From the NCBI RefSeq assembly GCF_003958635.1, contig NZ_RSEK01000001.1, positions 186,001 through 250,000 on the forward strand: DNA of 64,000 bases. The letters run 5' to 3'. The translations under genes were made by a program, and so were the position numbers. The DNA is from Altericroceibacterium xinjiangense (GTDB taxonomy: Bacteria; Pseudomonadota; Alphaproteobacteria; Sphingomonadales; Sphingomonadaceae). This document shows positions 1-7,944 of this stretch, piece after piece (the stretch's first letter is position 1; every line of letters begins with the position of its first letter). The notes under the pieces are model-generated. The model was not told the DNA's origin, made no database searches, and was given only the letters and a program-made list of their open reading frames with translations.

Positions 1-84
1 GCCTTGCTTGCCAGCTCCGTCGAACCGGCCCGTTCCTTGCATATCGGCTGACGCAAGAGCGCTTCTGGCCGGCGGCTGGTGCAT
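1..84 (-). CDS. N-terminal fragment of an unidentified protein, cut by the window edge
   Basis: An open frame of 28 codons runs from an ATG at 84 to the left edge, beginning MHQPPARSALASADMQ. A GGAG lies 8 bases upstream of the ATG, a reasonable ribosome binding site. It is the only start that fits the operator-like palindrome at 181-206, which lies about 97 bases upstream of it. Too little protein is present to assign a family; no signal peptide or domain is visible. It could also be a chance frame. Confidence 0.4.
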   Translation of the reverse strand, partial: MHQPPARSALASADMQGTGRFDGAGKQG

Positions 85-180
85 CAGAAATCTCCATATC
101 AAGCCGGCAACCCAGCTTAAATTGCAGATCCTCTCCTCACCGTAGCATCGCTCTCAGGGCAACTAGGATTACGGTATAGA

Positions 181-206
181 TATTACGAACTTGGTCAATA
201 GTAATA
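181..206. promoter_or_regulatory. 26-bp palindromic operator TATTAC-N14-GTAATA, copy 1
   Basis: Half-sites TATTAC (181-186) and GTAATA (201-206) are perfect inverted repeats separated by 14 bases. The same half-sites with the same spacing recur at 3603, 13750 and 13858, where they precede genes of the urea/guanidine carboxylase island. Ribbon-helix-helix NikR proteins bind long-spaced palindromes of this kind, and a NikR-like gene starts at 13901, so this is inferred to be one of its sites. It faces the partial leftward gene starting at 84; the gene to the right ends at 395 and cannot be its target. Confidence 0.75.
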
Positions 207-394
207 ACACGCTGCAGCCTTGGATTATGTCAATCAAATGAACCATGCATAATTGTTTTTAGTTACGTCTATCATCACGATATAACTAATATACTTGCGC
301 TATATAATAGCCAACACGGGAAACCACTGTAGCGATTACACCCCCGGGGTTCTTTGCTGACGCAGCATCTGCCTGCCCGTGTCGGCGTGAGGTT

Positions 395-1339
395 CTAGTT
401 TTCGTTTTTCGCTGTCCCGGTCCACCACGACAGCGTCTGCAAATCGTGCGCTGTCGTCCATACGCCAGATGACGTATAGCGCACCGCTCCACTGCCGGAC
501 GGCTTGCCGGCGCGCGCCAGGATCTCCATCGTTTGAGGATCGATCGCTGCGAAGGTCTGGTCCTCGGTCGTGCGCAACCACACCGCACCGCCTCCAACAT
601 CAATGTCGCCGTACATCAGGGTTTCTCCCACCTTCGTGCGTCCCGTCACTTCGTTCGTGAAGGGATCGATCCGCGCGACCGTTCCGTCGCCCTGCTCCTG
701 CACCCACACCGCCCCTTCCCCAGCGGCGAGGAAGCCCGGCTGCTTGCCGAGCTTGACCCTAGCAGTCACCGAATCCGTCTGCGGATCGATCTTCTGAAGC
801 GATTGCTCGTCGCTGCTCACGGCCCAGAGCGCATCAAAGCCGAAGGCCAGATAGAAGGTGCCGGGGTCGACGGTGACAGCCCGGGTTACCGCATTGGTGG
901 CCGGGTCCACGCGAACGACCTTGCCCGCCCCGTCGCTGGGCACCCAAATCGAGCCTGCGCCCGCAACCACGTTCGTCTCGCCCTTGGGATTGGCGATGCC
1001 GGTCGGGATCATCGCTTGCACCTGCGCTGTCTCCACATCGATCCGGTAGACGTTGCCGTCCCTGCAATTTGCCACCCACAGTGAGCCGAACGCGACCGTC
1101 ATGGCGCCGCATGGCTTTGGTACCGCGGTTGAGGCGACCATGCCTTCGGGTGACCATTGCTCGACGCGGCCGTCGTTGGTGGTCCAGACCGTGTTCCCGT
1201 CAATCGCCAGAAAATCGGCGAAACCGGGCACGCTGATTTCCCGCTCCGTCAATTCTCCGGCAGAAAGTTCCGACGCCTGAGAAGGCAACGATGCGCAGAG
1301 TGCGACCGAAGTCAGTGCCAGCCTGATGGGTTTTTTCAT
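395..1339 (-). CDS. exported YVTN / Vgb-like beta-propeller protein
   Basis: A 314-residue protein with an N-terminal signal peptide (residues 1-22, ending near SQASE). The mature part has at least five repeats of roughly 40 residues with the pattern G.GAVWV / I.P.T..V...V.(L/V)G, typical of YVTN or virginiamycin-B-lyase-like beta propellers. Such periplasmic propellers often sit next to metallohydrolases or dehydrogenases, but no catalytic residues are obvious. It is third in a leftward operon behind two MBL-fold genes, 30 bases after the preceding stop, with AGGAG in front of its ATG. The role is unknown; the operator at 3603 places it in the predicted carboxylase-island regulon. Confidence 0.85.
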   Translation of the reverse strand: MKKPIRLALTSVALCASLPSQASELSAGELTEREISVPGFADFLAIDGNTVWTTNDGRVEQWSPEGMVASTAVPKPCGAMTVAFGSLWVANCRDGNVYRIDVETAQVQAMIPTGIANPKGETNVVAGAGSIWVPSDGAGKVVRVDPATNAVTRAVTVDPGTFYLAFGFDALWAVSSDEQSLQKIDPQTDSVTARVKLGKQPGFLAAGEGAVWVQEQGDGTVARIDPFTNEVTGRTKVGETLMYGDIDVGGGAVWLRTTEDQTFAAIDPQTMEILARAGKPSGSGAVRYTSSGVWTTAHDLQTLSWWTGTAKNEN

Positions 1340-1369
1340 GCGCTTTCTCCTGTGCTCGGCCTTCGCCGG

Positions 1370-2377
1370 TCAACTGTAACGGTAAGGGTTGGTGTCGATC
1401 GTGGTCGTCCCCCGCGTCTGGTTGCAGAGGAAAACGGTGCCGGTGAAATAAATCCCCGGCTCGGTGATCGTCTTTGCGTACTCGAACGCCTCGCGCAGCT
1501 GCTGCACGGTCATCTCGACGGGCGCTTCGTTGGGCTGGTAGGTCATGCCATAGGCATAGTCCTCACCGGCGTTGCTGATCTCCACGTGGCAGCCCATCAC
1601 ATGCGTGACCGAATGCGTGTCGCAAAAGTCGATCAACCGCTGCATGCTGTCGAACCAGGGCTGCCAGAAGCTGATATAACAGCGCCCCCTGTAGAACATG
1701 TCGCCGGTGTACAGGATCTGGGTATAGCTGTCGTAATAGGTGAATTCCGACACGACGTGGCCGGGCGAACCCCAGATCAGGATATCGCGCCCGCCCAGGT
1801 CCAGCGTCACCCGCTCTTCCGGGAAATTGGTCATGCCCCAGAAGCCGACCATCTCGTCATGGGTCAGGCCCATGTAACGTGTCTTCGGCCGATCGGCGAA
1901 CTGGTTTACCGCCGCGTAGTGATCGGCATGCAGGTGACTGAACGCGACCAGCAGTTCGAGGTCGGCGGGGTCTCGGCCGTTGCGGCTGCACCACTCCTCG
2001 ATGCACTGGTCCACTACCCCGCGCAAATCCCAGTCGTTGCGCAGCTGCACAAAGCCTTCGTCGAGCAGCAGTACGCGGTCATTGCCGAAGTAGAGCGGAG
2101 CGAAGGGCGCTTCGTAGCTGTACGCCTTGTTCTGCCGCAGGATCGCCGTGTGCGGATCGTACCAGTGGACCTGCACAGGTGGATCGGTGTTGTCCATGCA
2201 GGATTGCGATCCGGCAATCCACTTCTTCGGAAAACTGCCCGGTGCCGGCAGGTTGCTCTTGAAGTCGATCCGCCTGCCGATGGCAGCGGAAGCGGTACCA
2301 ACAAGCGGGCTGAGGCCGGCGCCGGACAGCGGCAAGGCGGCCAGCGCGTTGTAGGCAAGGAAGCTGCGGCGGTCCAT
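1370..2377 (-). CDS. Tat-exported metallo-beta-lactamase-fold hydrolase
   Basis: A 335-residue protein. The N-terminus MDRRSFLAYNA is a twin-arginine type signal, followed by a hydrophobic stretch and an ATASAA-like cleavage region, so export to the periplasm is likely. The MBL metal motifs are complete: HLHADH in SHLHADHYAAV, the next His in SPGHVVSEF, the bridging Asp in YTGDMFY and the last His in MGCHVE. The substrate cannot be deduced. It lies 15 bases after a related but motif-degenerate paralogue (2393-3481) and 30 bases before the propeller gene, so the three are probably one transcript. A GAGGAT lies before the ATG. Confidence 0.88.
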   Translation of the reverse strand: MDRRSFLAYNALAALPLSGAGLSPLVGTASAAIGRRIDFKSNLPAPGSFPKKWIAGSQSCMDNTDPPVQVHWYDPHTAILRQNKAYSYEAPFAPLYFGNDRVLLLDEGFVQLRNDWDLRGVVDQCIEEWCSRNGRDPADLELLVAFSHLHADHYAAVNQFADRPKTRYMGLTHDEMVGFWGMTNFPEERVTLDLGGRDILIWGSPGHVVSEFTYYDSYTQILYTGDMFYRGRCYISFWQPWFDSMQRLIDFCDTHSVTHVMGCHVEISNAGEDYAYGMTYQPNEAPVEMTVQQLREAFEYAKTITEPGIYFTGTVFLCNQTRGTTTIDTNPYRYS

Positions 2378-2392
2378 GGTTGATCCTCGGCG

Positions 2393-3481
2393 TCAGAAGG
2401 GGCGCGGAGCGTTGATGTCAGGCACGCCCTCGGGCCAGACCTTCGTCCGCTGATCGGGACTGACACCGTTGAACAGCACGAAGTCAGGCCTGATGAGCAT
2501 CATGTCCCTGCCTCGAACTTCGCGAGCACACCGAAGCGCCTCGTCGATCAGTGCGGGCTCCATCTCAAGCAGACGCTCATATGGTTTGTAGGTCGCGAAC
2601 CGGGCGTAGTACTTTCCCGGGACGAACATCATGTCGATGTGTCCCCCGAGCACCCATTTAACCGGCTTGCCCGCGGCAAAGGCCTTGAGCTGTTCAAGCG
2701 AGGTGACGAAATCGCCGTCGTTGCTGACGTTGATCTTGCCGGGGAACAGGAGATCGCCGGTGAATAAGAAGTCGCAGTAAGGATCGTAGAAACTTACGCC
2801 GTCCTCATGCGTGCCAGGTGTGGGAATCACCTCGATCCGGCGGCCGCCAAGGTCGATCGTGCCCGTGCCATCGGGCCAGCCTTCAACCAGGCCGTAGAAG
2901 TCCTTCATCGCGCTGAGCGGCTTGGGAACGATCACCGTATCCGGCCGTCCGGCGAACTGCACCACGCCCTGGTTCTGAGCGACGTCCTCGCCAGAGGTCA
3001 GCGCGACCGTGAGAGGAACCTTGCTGCGCCCGCGCGCCTGCCCCCAACGCGTGATGATCGCGTCGACCGTCTTGCGCAGCGGATAGTGATCGGCGTTCGC
3101 GGTCGCGCCGCTATCGATCAGGAGCGCGCCTTCGTTGCCGAACAGTAGGTAGGTGAACGGCGCCTCCCAGTGCACGCAGACATTCTGCCGCAGGACAAAG
3201 GTGTCCTCGTTATACTGCACCACCTGAACGCGCGGATCGCGGTTCCTGGCGGCCACGTTGGAGCCGTAGGTCCAGCGGAAAGCCAGGTTGCCGGGTGCCG
3301 GACCCTCACAGGCGTAGCTGTGGACCACCGCTTGCGGGCGGTGCAGCGGCAAGGCGCTATCCGTGTTGCGGGCGCCGGCAGGATTGTACCCGAGATCGGG
3401 ATTGCCGTTGGGATATGCGCGCGCCGTTGCGGACTGCGGATTGCCGGAAAATGCGGGATTGTAGGTCGGGCTTCGAGGCAT
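2393..3481 (-). CDS. MBL-fold paralogue with destroyed metal motif (possible pseudoenzyme)
   Basis: The preferred start is the ATG at 3481 (MPRSPTYNPAF), preceded by GAGAGAG; a longer frame reaches 3571 but adds low-complexity residues and has no good ribosome site. The protein aligns with its neighbour (1370-2377) across the MBL core: LLFGNEGALLIDSG, RRIEVIPTPGTHEDG, FTGDLLF and VLGGHIDMM. At the place of the HxHxDH motif it reads TSGEDVAQN, so the first three histidines and the Asp-His pair are lost while the later Asp and His remain. It has no signal peptide, unlike its neighbour. It may be a non-catalytic partner or bind metal differently. First gene of the leftward operon; operator copy 2 lies about 120 bases upstream. 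Confidence 0.8.
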   Translation of the reverse strand: MPRSPTYNPAFSGNPQSATARAYPNGNPDLGYNPAGARNTDSALPLHRPQAVVHSYACEGPAPGNLAFRWTYGSNVAARNRDPRVQVVQYNEDTFVLRQNVCVHWEAPFTYLLFGNEGALLIDSGATANADHYPLRKTVDAIITRWGQARGRSKVPLTVALTSGEDVAQNQGVVQFAGRPDTVIVPKPLSAMKDFYGLVEGWPDGTGTIDLGGRRIEVIPTPGTHEDGVSFYDPYCDFLFTGDLLFPGKINVSNDGDFVTSLEQLKAFAAGKPVKWVLGGHIDMMFVPGKYYARFATYKPYERLLEMEPALIDEALRCAREVRGRDMMLIRPDFVLFNGVSPDQRTKVWPEGVPDINAPRPF

Positions 3482-3602
3482 CGGACTCTCTCGCGAACGG
3501 CCGCGGCGCGGCGTTGAACGATCGCCTTCAATGCACGCCCTCTCCGACGCCGCGACAGCCCGATCGAACACGACGAGCCCGCGAGACAGCCATCATATGA
3601 AT

Positions 3603-3628
3603 ATTACGCAACTTGGCAACGGTAATAA
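3603..3628. promoter_or_regulatory. 26-bp palindromic operator TATTAC-N14-GTAATA, copy 2
   Basis: TATTAC (3603-3608) and GTAATA (3623-3628) with a 14-base spacer, identical in half-sites and spacing to the copies at 181, 13750 and 13858. The spacer (contains ACTTGG) resembles that of copy 1 but not those of copies 3 and 4. It lies in the divergent region between the leftward MBL operon and the rightward histidine-kinase locus and could act on either or both. Confidence 0.78.
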
Positions 3629-3687
3629 TTGCCGGTGGACAACGCTGCGCTCAGCAGCAATGCTGCAAGCGCGAAAGGAAGGGAATC

Positions 3688-3837
3688 ATGCTCAGCCGAA
3701 TCCGTGATCACCTGAAGGTGATGCCGCCCCATTGGCAGCCGACACCGCGCAATGCGCGTCTCGCCAAACTCGCCATCACCGCTTTCGGCAGCTTCGCCGC
3801 TGCCTCCCATGCCGGATCATCACGTTTGCCGCTGTGA
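3688..3837 (+). other. 49-codon frame preceding the histidine kinase: displaced N-terminus or leader ORF
   Basis: An ATG at 3688 follows a strong purine-rich ribosome site (GGAAGGG). The frame reads MLSRIRDHLKVMPPHWQPTP and continues with a hydrophobic stretch LAITAFGSFAAA before a TGA at 3835-3837. It overlaps, in another frame, the first part of the kinase ORF. Its composition and good start suggest that it is the true kinase N-terminus separated by a frameshift somewhere in 3732-3835, or a short coupled leader. Either reading is inference. Confidence 0.4.
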
Positions 3838-5396
3838 TAAAAATTGCGCTGCCTCGACTGCTCACACATGCGCCGCGCGCACTGGAATTCATCGGCAGCA
3901 TGGCTCGACACTTCGCTGCCGCGAACGGCGATTACGTGACCATGCTGAAAGAACGGATTGCTGCTCTCGAAGCGATGGAAGCTGAATTGAGGCGCGCCAA
4001 AGTCGTCGCGGAGGCGGCCAATGAGGCAAAAAGCCGCTTCCTGGCCAGCGTGAGCCACGAGATCCGCTCACCGCTCAACTCGATCTACGGCTACGCGCAA
4101 CTGCTTGAGCGCAGCAACGGCAGCAATGCCGTTCAGGCTGCAAAAATCATCCGGCGCAGTTCGGAGCATCTCACCAATCTTGTCGAAGGTCTGCTCGACA
4201 TCTCCCAGGTCGAAAGCGGCTCCTTGCGCATCAACCGCGAGATAGTCCGGTTTCCCGCGCTTCTCGCACAGATGGTCGACATGTTCGAACCTCTTGCAGC
4301 GGCGAAAGGCCTCGATTTCCAGCTCAAATGCCCGCCAACGCTGCCCGAATTTGTGCGCGCTGACCAGAAGCGGCTGCGCCAGGTGCTGATCAACCTCTTG
4401 TCGAATGCGATCAAGTTTTCCGACCACGGCAGTGTCACCCTCACGGTTCATTACCGAAATGACTTGGCGACCTTCGAAGTGGCCGATACCGGCATCGGCA
4501 TCCCGGATGCCGACCTCGAGCGCATCTTCGATCCATTCGAGCGCGGAAGCGAAGCCGCCGTTCACCGCCAAAGTGGAGTGGGTCTAGGGCTTTCGATCAC
4601 GCAGGCCCTGGTCCACATCATGGGCGGCGATATTCAGGTCGCGAGCGAACCCGGCTGCGGCTCGCGATTTACCGTCCGTCTCATGTTGTCTCAGCCGCCT
4701 TCAAAGCCGGCCGATTCCACTCGTGCCGAGGTGGTAACCGGATATACCGGAAGACGGCGGATACTCATGCTGGTCGATGACGATCCGGCGCAGGTAGCCA
4801 TGGTGCGGAGTCTCCTAGCTCCCCTGGGCTTTGACGTCTTGACTGCGCGGGACGGTGATGAAAGTGTCGCAATCGCAAGCCAGGTCCGGCCGGACCTTGT
4901 CCTGCTCGATATCTCGATGCCAGGCAAATCGGGATGGGAGACGGCGGATATCCTGCGGCAGCAGCACGGACCGGCGCTGCGCATCGTCATGCTCTCCGCA
5001 AACGCGCATCAGTTTCACCCTGGCGGAGACGGCGCAGCGGCGAACGACATGTTCCTGATGAAGCCTTTCGAATTCAACACGCTGCTGGACGTGATTTCGG
5101 CCCAGCTCCAGCTCGAGTGGACGGGTCCCGGCTCCCAGGGAAACACTTATCCTCAAGCACCCGCCACTCTTCAACCCTCCCCGCCCCTTTCACGATCGGT
5201 GCAGCCCTATCTGGCCGAAATCGAACGCCTAGCCCGGATCGGCTATGTCCGCGGGATCGAAGGTCAGCTAGACGCGATCGCCACGCAGCATCCCGAAGCA
5301 GTCCACGTTGTCGAAAAGATGCGCATCTGCCTCGAATCTTTCGATCTCGAAGCATTGGCAGCAATCTCCAGAGCATCGCAAAACAGTGCCTCCTGA
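3732..5396 (+). CDS. hybrid sensor histidine kinase with C-terminal receiver domain
   Basis: The frame gives 554 residues. A coiled coil (about 65-100) leads into the H-box SHEIRSPLNS with phospho-acceptor His109, then N (LINLLSNAIKFS), G1 (DTGIGIP), F (IFDPFERG) and G2 (GVGLGLSI) boxes of the HATPase domain. A receiver domain follows from about 335 (ILMLVDDDP, acceptor Asp in LVLLDISMPG, conserved Lys in LMKPF). The C-terminal 110 residues are helical and could be a phosphotransfer-like tail. No transmembrane or PAS sensor is visible, so sensing is probably cytosolic or via a partner. The start is uncertain: domain-like sequence begins near the ATG at 3900, and the frame at 3688 may be the real N-terminus. 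It overlaps the response regulator gene by 11 bases. Confidence 0.85.
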   Translation: MAADTAQCASRQTRHHRFRQLRRCLPCRIITFAAVIKIALPRLLTHAPRALEFIGSMARHFAAANGDYVTMLKERIAALEAMEAELRRAKVVAEAANEAKSRFLASVSHEIRSPLNSIYGYAQLLERSNGSNAVQAAKIIRRSSEHLTNLVEGLLDISQVESGSLRINREIVRFPALLAQMVDMFEPLAAAKGLDFQLKCPPTLPEFVRADQKRLRQVLINLLSNAIKFSDHGSVTLTVHYRNDLATFEVADTGIGIPDADLERIFDPFERGSEAAVHRQSGVGLGLSITQALVHIMGGDIQVASEPGCGSRFTVRLMLSQPPSKPADSTRAEVVTGYTGRRRILMLVDDDPAQVAMVRSLLAPLGFDVLTARDGDESVAIASQVRPDLVLLDISMPGKSGWETADILRQQHGPALRIVMLSANAHQFHPGGDGAAANDMFLMKPFEFNTLLDVISAQLQLEWTGPGSQGNTYPQAPATLQPSPPLSRSVQPYLAEIERLARIGYVRGIEGQLDAIATQHPEAVHVVEKMRICLESFDLEALAAISRASQNSAS

Positions 5397-6306
5397 GACT
5401 CGCCAGAAGGATTGCATCCTCGTCGTCGACGACACGCCGGAATCGCTCCGGTTCCTCGTTGATACCCTCGAACGCGAGGGCATGACGGTCCTTGTGTCCA
5501 GAAGCGGGGAAACGGCTGTTGAGCGCCTGCAGAATGTTACGCCCGACCTTATCCTGATGGACGCGGTGATGCCCGGGCTGAGCGGACTGGAAGCAACTCA
5601 GTTGATCAAGCGTAATCCCGCCTGTGCGCACATCCCCGTGATCTTCATGACCGGCTTGGCCGAGCCCGAACATGTCGTGGCTGCGCTCCAGACCGGGGGC
5701 GTGGATTATGTGCGCAAGCCGATCATCATCGAGGAGCTCCTCGCGCGGATTCGCGTCCACTTGGCCAATGCGCGTCTGTCGCACCGATCCCGGTTGGCGC
5801 TCGACCTCTCCGGGCGGCCTCTTATCGCCCTGGATCCACATGGCGCCCTGGTGTGGTGCACGCCGCAAGCCGCCAAGCTGCTTTCGCAGGTCGATCCCGA
5901 CTGGAGCCAGGAAAGCGGCCGCCTCCCTGATCTGCTGGAAACGCCAACGCAGCGGCTGTTGAGTGAAACGGCACGACCAGGGACATCTCTACGCACCGAG
6001 TTTCCTGATTTCGAGATTGAGCTAACCCTGATCGAGAGTCAGCGTCCGCACGAGATGTTGATCCGGATCGCCGAAATCCGCGAAGACGCAACCCTGGCTC
6101 TGCTGCAGAAGCAGAACGGTTTGACCCGGCGGGAAGCTGAAGTGCTACTTTGGGTCAGCTACGGCAAGTCCAATCGGACCATCAGCGAAATCCTGGGGAT
6201 CAGCCCGCGCACAGTGAACAAGCACTTGGAACAGGTGTTCAGGAAACTGGGGGTCGAAACCAGGGCAGCGGCGACAGCTCTGGCGGTGCGCATCATCTCG
6301 GGATGA
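5386..6306 (+). CDS. LuxR/NarL-type response regulator with receiver, middle and HTH domains
   Basis: Start chosen at GTG 5386 (VPPETRQKDC), which overlaps the kinase stop by 11 bases; a longer ATG frame from 5308 would overlap by 89. About 306 residues: an N-terminal receiver (CILVVDDTPES, acceptor Asp in LILMDAVMPG, Lys in YVRKPI), a middle region of about 110 residues resembling a PAS-like fold (LIALDPHGALVWCTPQAAKLL), and a C-terminal LuxR HTH (LTRREAEVLLWVSYGKSNRTI, then SPRTVNKHLEQVFRKLGVE). It is expected to be phosphorylated by the upstream kinase and bind DNA. Its targets are not shown by the sequence; the MBL operon and the carboxylase island are candidates. Confidence 0.87.
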   Translation: MPPETRQKDCILVVDDTPESLRFLVDTLEREGMTVLVSRSGETAVERLQNVTPDLILMDAVMPGLSGLEATQLIKRNPACAHIPVIFMTGLAEPEHVVAALQTGGVDYVRKPIIIEELLARIRVHLANARLSHRSRLALDLSGRPLIALDPHGALVWCTPQAAKLLSQVDPDWSQESGRLPDLLETPTQRLLSETARPGTSLRTEFPDFEIELTLIESQRPHEMLIRIAEIREDATLALLQKQNGLTRREAEVLLWVSYGKSNRTISEILGISPRTVNKHLEQVFRKLGVETRAAATALAVRIISG

Positions 6307-6845
6307 TGACGAACCAAAGCTCCCTCAGCTTCGGCCGGATTTCTGCTAACCTGCGGCGCACGAGTAGTTTTTTCCCGAGCAAATACGTCATTTGGACACT
6401 TACTCCGCCGCGTGCCGCCGCCGTACGACGCGTCGATCAACTTCGAAGGTTCGGCAGCCGGTTATCGACAACGGAGAGCCAGCGTGGACACCTTACCAAC
6501 GTGCAAACCCCACTGGCCGCGGTGAAATCGCCATCGGGAAAATGATGAGGGGGTACACGTTACGGTTTCGGAGAACCGATCAATCCGTTGGATTGCATCT
6601 TCGGCACACGTTGCGAGGGTGACGCCAGAATCGTGTGCCACGGATCGCAGACGGCTGCGATCCGGAACAGTTCCTTTTTCCGACCACGCCCGTGATCGAA
6701 ATATGCAAAGCGCGACAGGCTACCCAGCGTCCGGTCTTCGCGCCGAACGAGCCTTAGATCCTGAGTCAGGCATCCAGGTGCTTCCGAATCTTGATGAAAT
6801 CAAAGCAACTTCCGCGCCGCTCAGGCGCGCTACGGAGCTATTCAA
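6307..6845. other. 539-base stretch without a supported gene
   Basis: Only short frames in mixed phases. The last 150 bases hold a plus-strand frame (6703-6849, MQSATGYPASGLRAERALD) whose TGA overlaps the ferredoxin ATG; no family is recognised and no ribosome site is clear. No terminator-like hairpin with a T tract was seen after the response regulator gene. Confidence 0.5.
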
Positions 6846-7163
6846 ATGATCAGGCTGAAAATTGAAAACCCCGCAGGGGAGATGCGCGAAATCGGCGTAC
6901 AAGCCGAAGGTTCCCTTATGGAAGCTATCCGCGACAACGGCTTCGATGAGCTGCTGGCTTCGTGCGGGGGCGGCTGCTCCTGCGGGACTTGCCATGTCGT
7001 CATCGATACGGCCTCCTTTTCGCAGCTGGCAGCAATGTCGGCTGACGAGGACAGTCTCCTGGATGGGTGCGATCATCGGGAGAAAGGCTCCCGCCTGTCC
7101 TGCCAGATCCGGATGAGCGATGAACTCGACGGACTGAAACTGCGCATTCCGCCCAATTCGTGA
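6846..7163 (+). CDS. adrenodoxin-type [2Fe-2S] ferredoxin
   Basis: A 105-residue soluble protein. The cluster motif is SCGGGCSCGTCHV with the fourth cysteine in LSCQIRM, i.e. the C-x5-C-x2-C...C arrangement of vertebrate-type/adrenodoxin ferredoxins that feed electrons to P450s and other oxygenases. GGAG lies 8 bases before the ATG. No P450 or ferredoxin reductase is adjacent; the nearest redox enzyme is the di-iron hydroxylase-like gene at 7945, which could be its acceptor (inference). It is closely similar to a second ferredoxin at 50860-51177, including the stretch [14 protein letters not shown], so the two are paralogues. Confidence 0.93.
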   Translation: MIRLKIENPAGEMREIGVQAEGSLMEAIRDNGFDELLASCGGGCSCGTCHVVIDTASFSQLAAMSADEDSLLDGCDHREKGSRLSCQIRMSDELDGLKLRIPPNS

Positions 7164-7944
7164 CATGGGTGCAAACTTGGAACAACAGAACGGCGTGGAG
7201 CGGCTTCTTCGGATGAGGCTTTCATCCCCTCTCACCTCCTTCCCAACCCGTGCATCTGGGTGACAGAGCCGCAGTCCCACCACCCGTGGTAAGGCGCTGC
7301 TGGTCCGTTTTGTCTCCCATTCGCTCTGCTTTGAACGGTTCAACACTCTGCTGCAGCGGGGCGCCAATGGCGCCATTCCAACTGCATCTTGCCGGACGAA
7401 CCTGTAACCATAGAACTGCCGCAATGCACAAATGCCGAGTACCGGATGATTCCGGCCAGCAAGCCGGGCCGAGGATCAAGATCATGGAAGCAATCGGTCG
7501 CAGACTCCTTGTCGACGCTTGCTATAATGGACGAACGATGACTCTTGCCCCTCACGCGCTTTTGGAAATGCATGGAGATCTGTTCTTGCGCGCCCTTAAC
7601 CTTACCAAGAACTGGCGTTCTCCCGAGGACATGCGCCTCGGGCAATTCAAGCTGGGCGGGCTGAGTGAAGTATCCGTATTGCAAGAGACCTTCGAACCGA
7701 TATCGAACTGCAAAGCCTCTTTCGCACCAGGAAATGAAGAGCTCCTTCTGGCAGTCGCCTGAGACAGCCCTCGCCTGCGGCAGGCACCAGCATACCCTTG
7801 GGCGAGAGCCGAAACATGGAGCGCACGCCAGTTTCCATTCCAGGGGCATTTCCAGCGATAGCGGAAGCATACGTCGAATGGCGTATGCCGCCGCTGCCGG
7901 GTTTCTGGCACTTAAAAGCTAGAAGTCGGCAAGCGGGGACAGTG
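7164..7944. other. 781-base stretch without a supported gene
   Basis: Frames of up to 176 codons occur on both strands but none shows a domain, a good ribosome site or consistent coding bias, and they overlap each other. A tandem GGCGCC-AAT-GGCGCC element lies near 7360-7375. The stretch may hold decayed gene remnants; nothing specific can be claimed. Confidence 0.5.

Noticed and set aside
6703-6849. Small plus frame overlapping the ferredoxin start by ATGA
   Set aside because: Overlap alone is weak evidence; no ribosome site, no known family, and the ferredoxin has its own GGAG.
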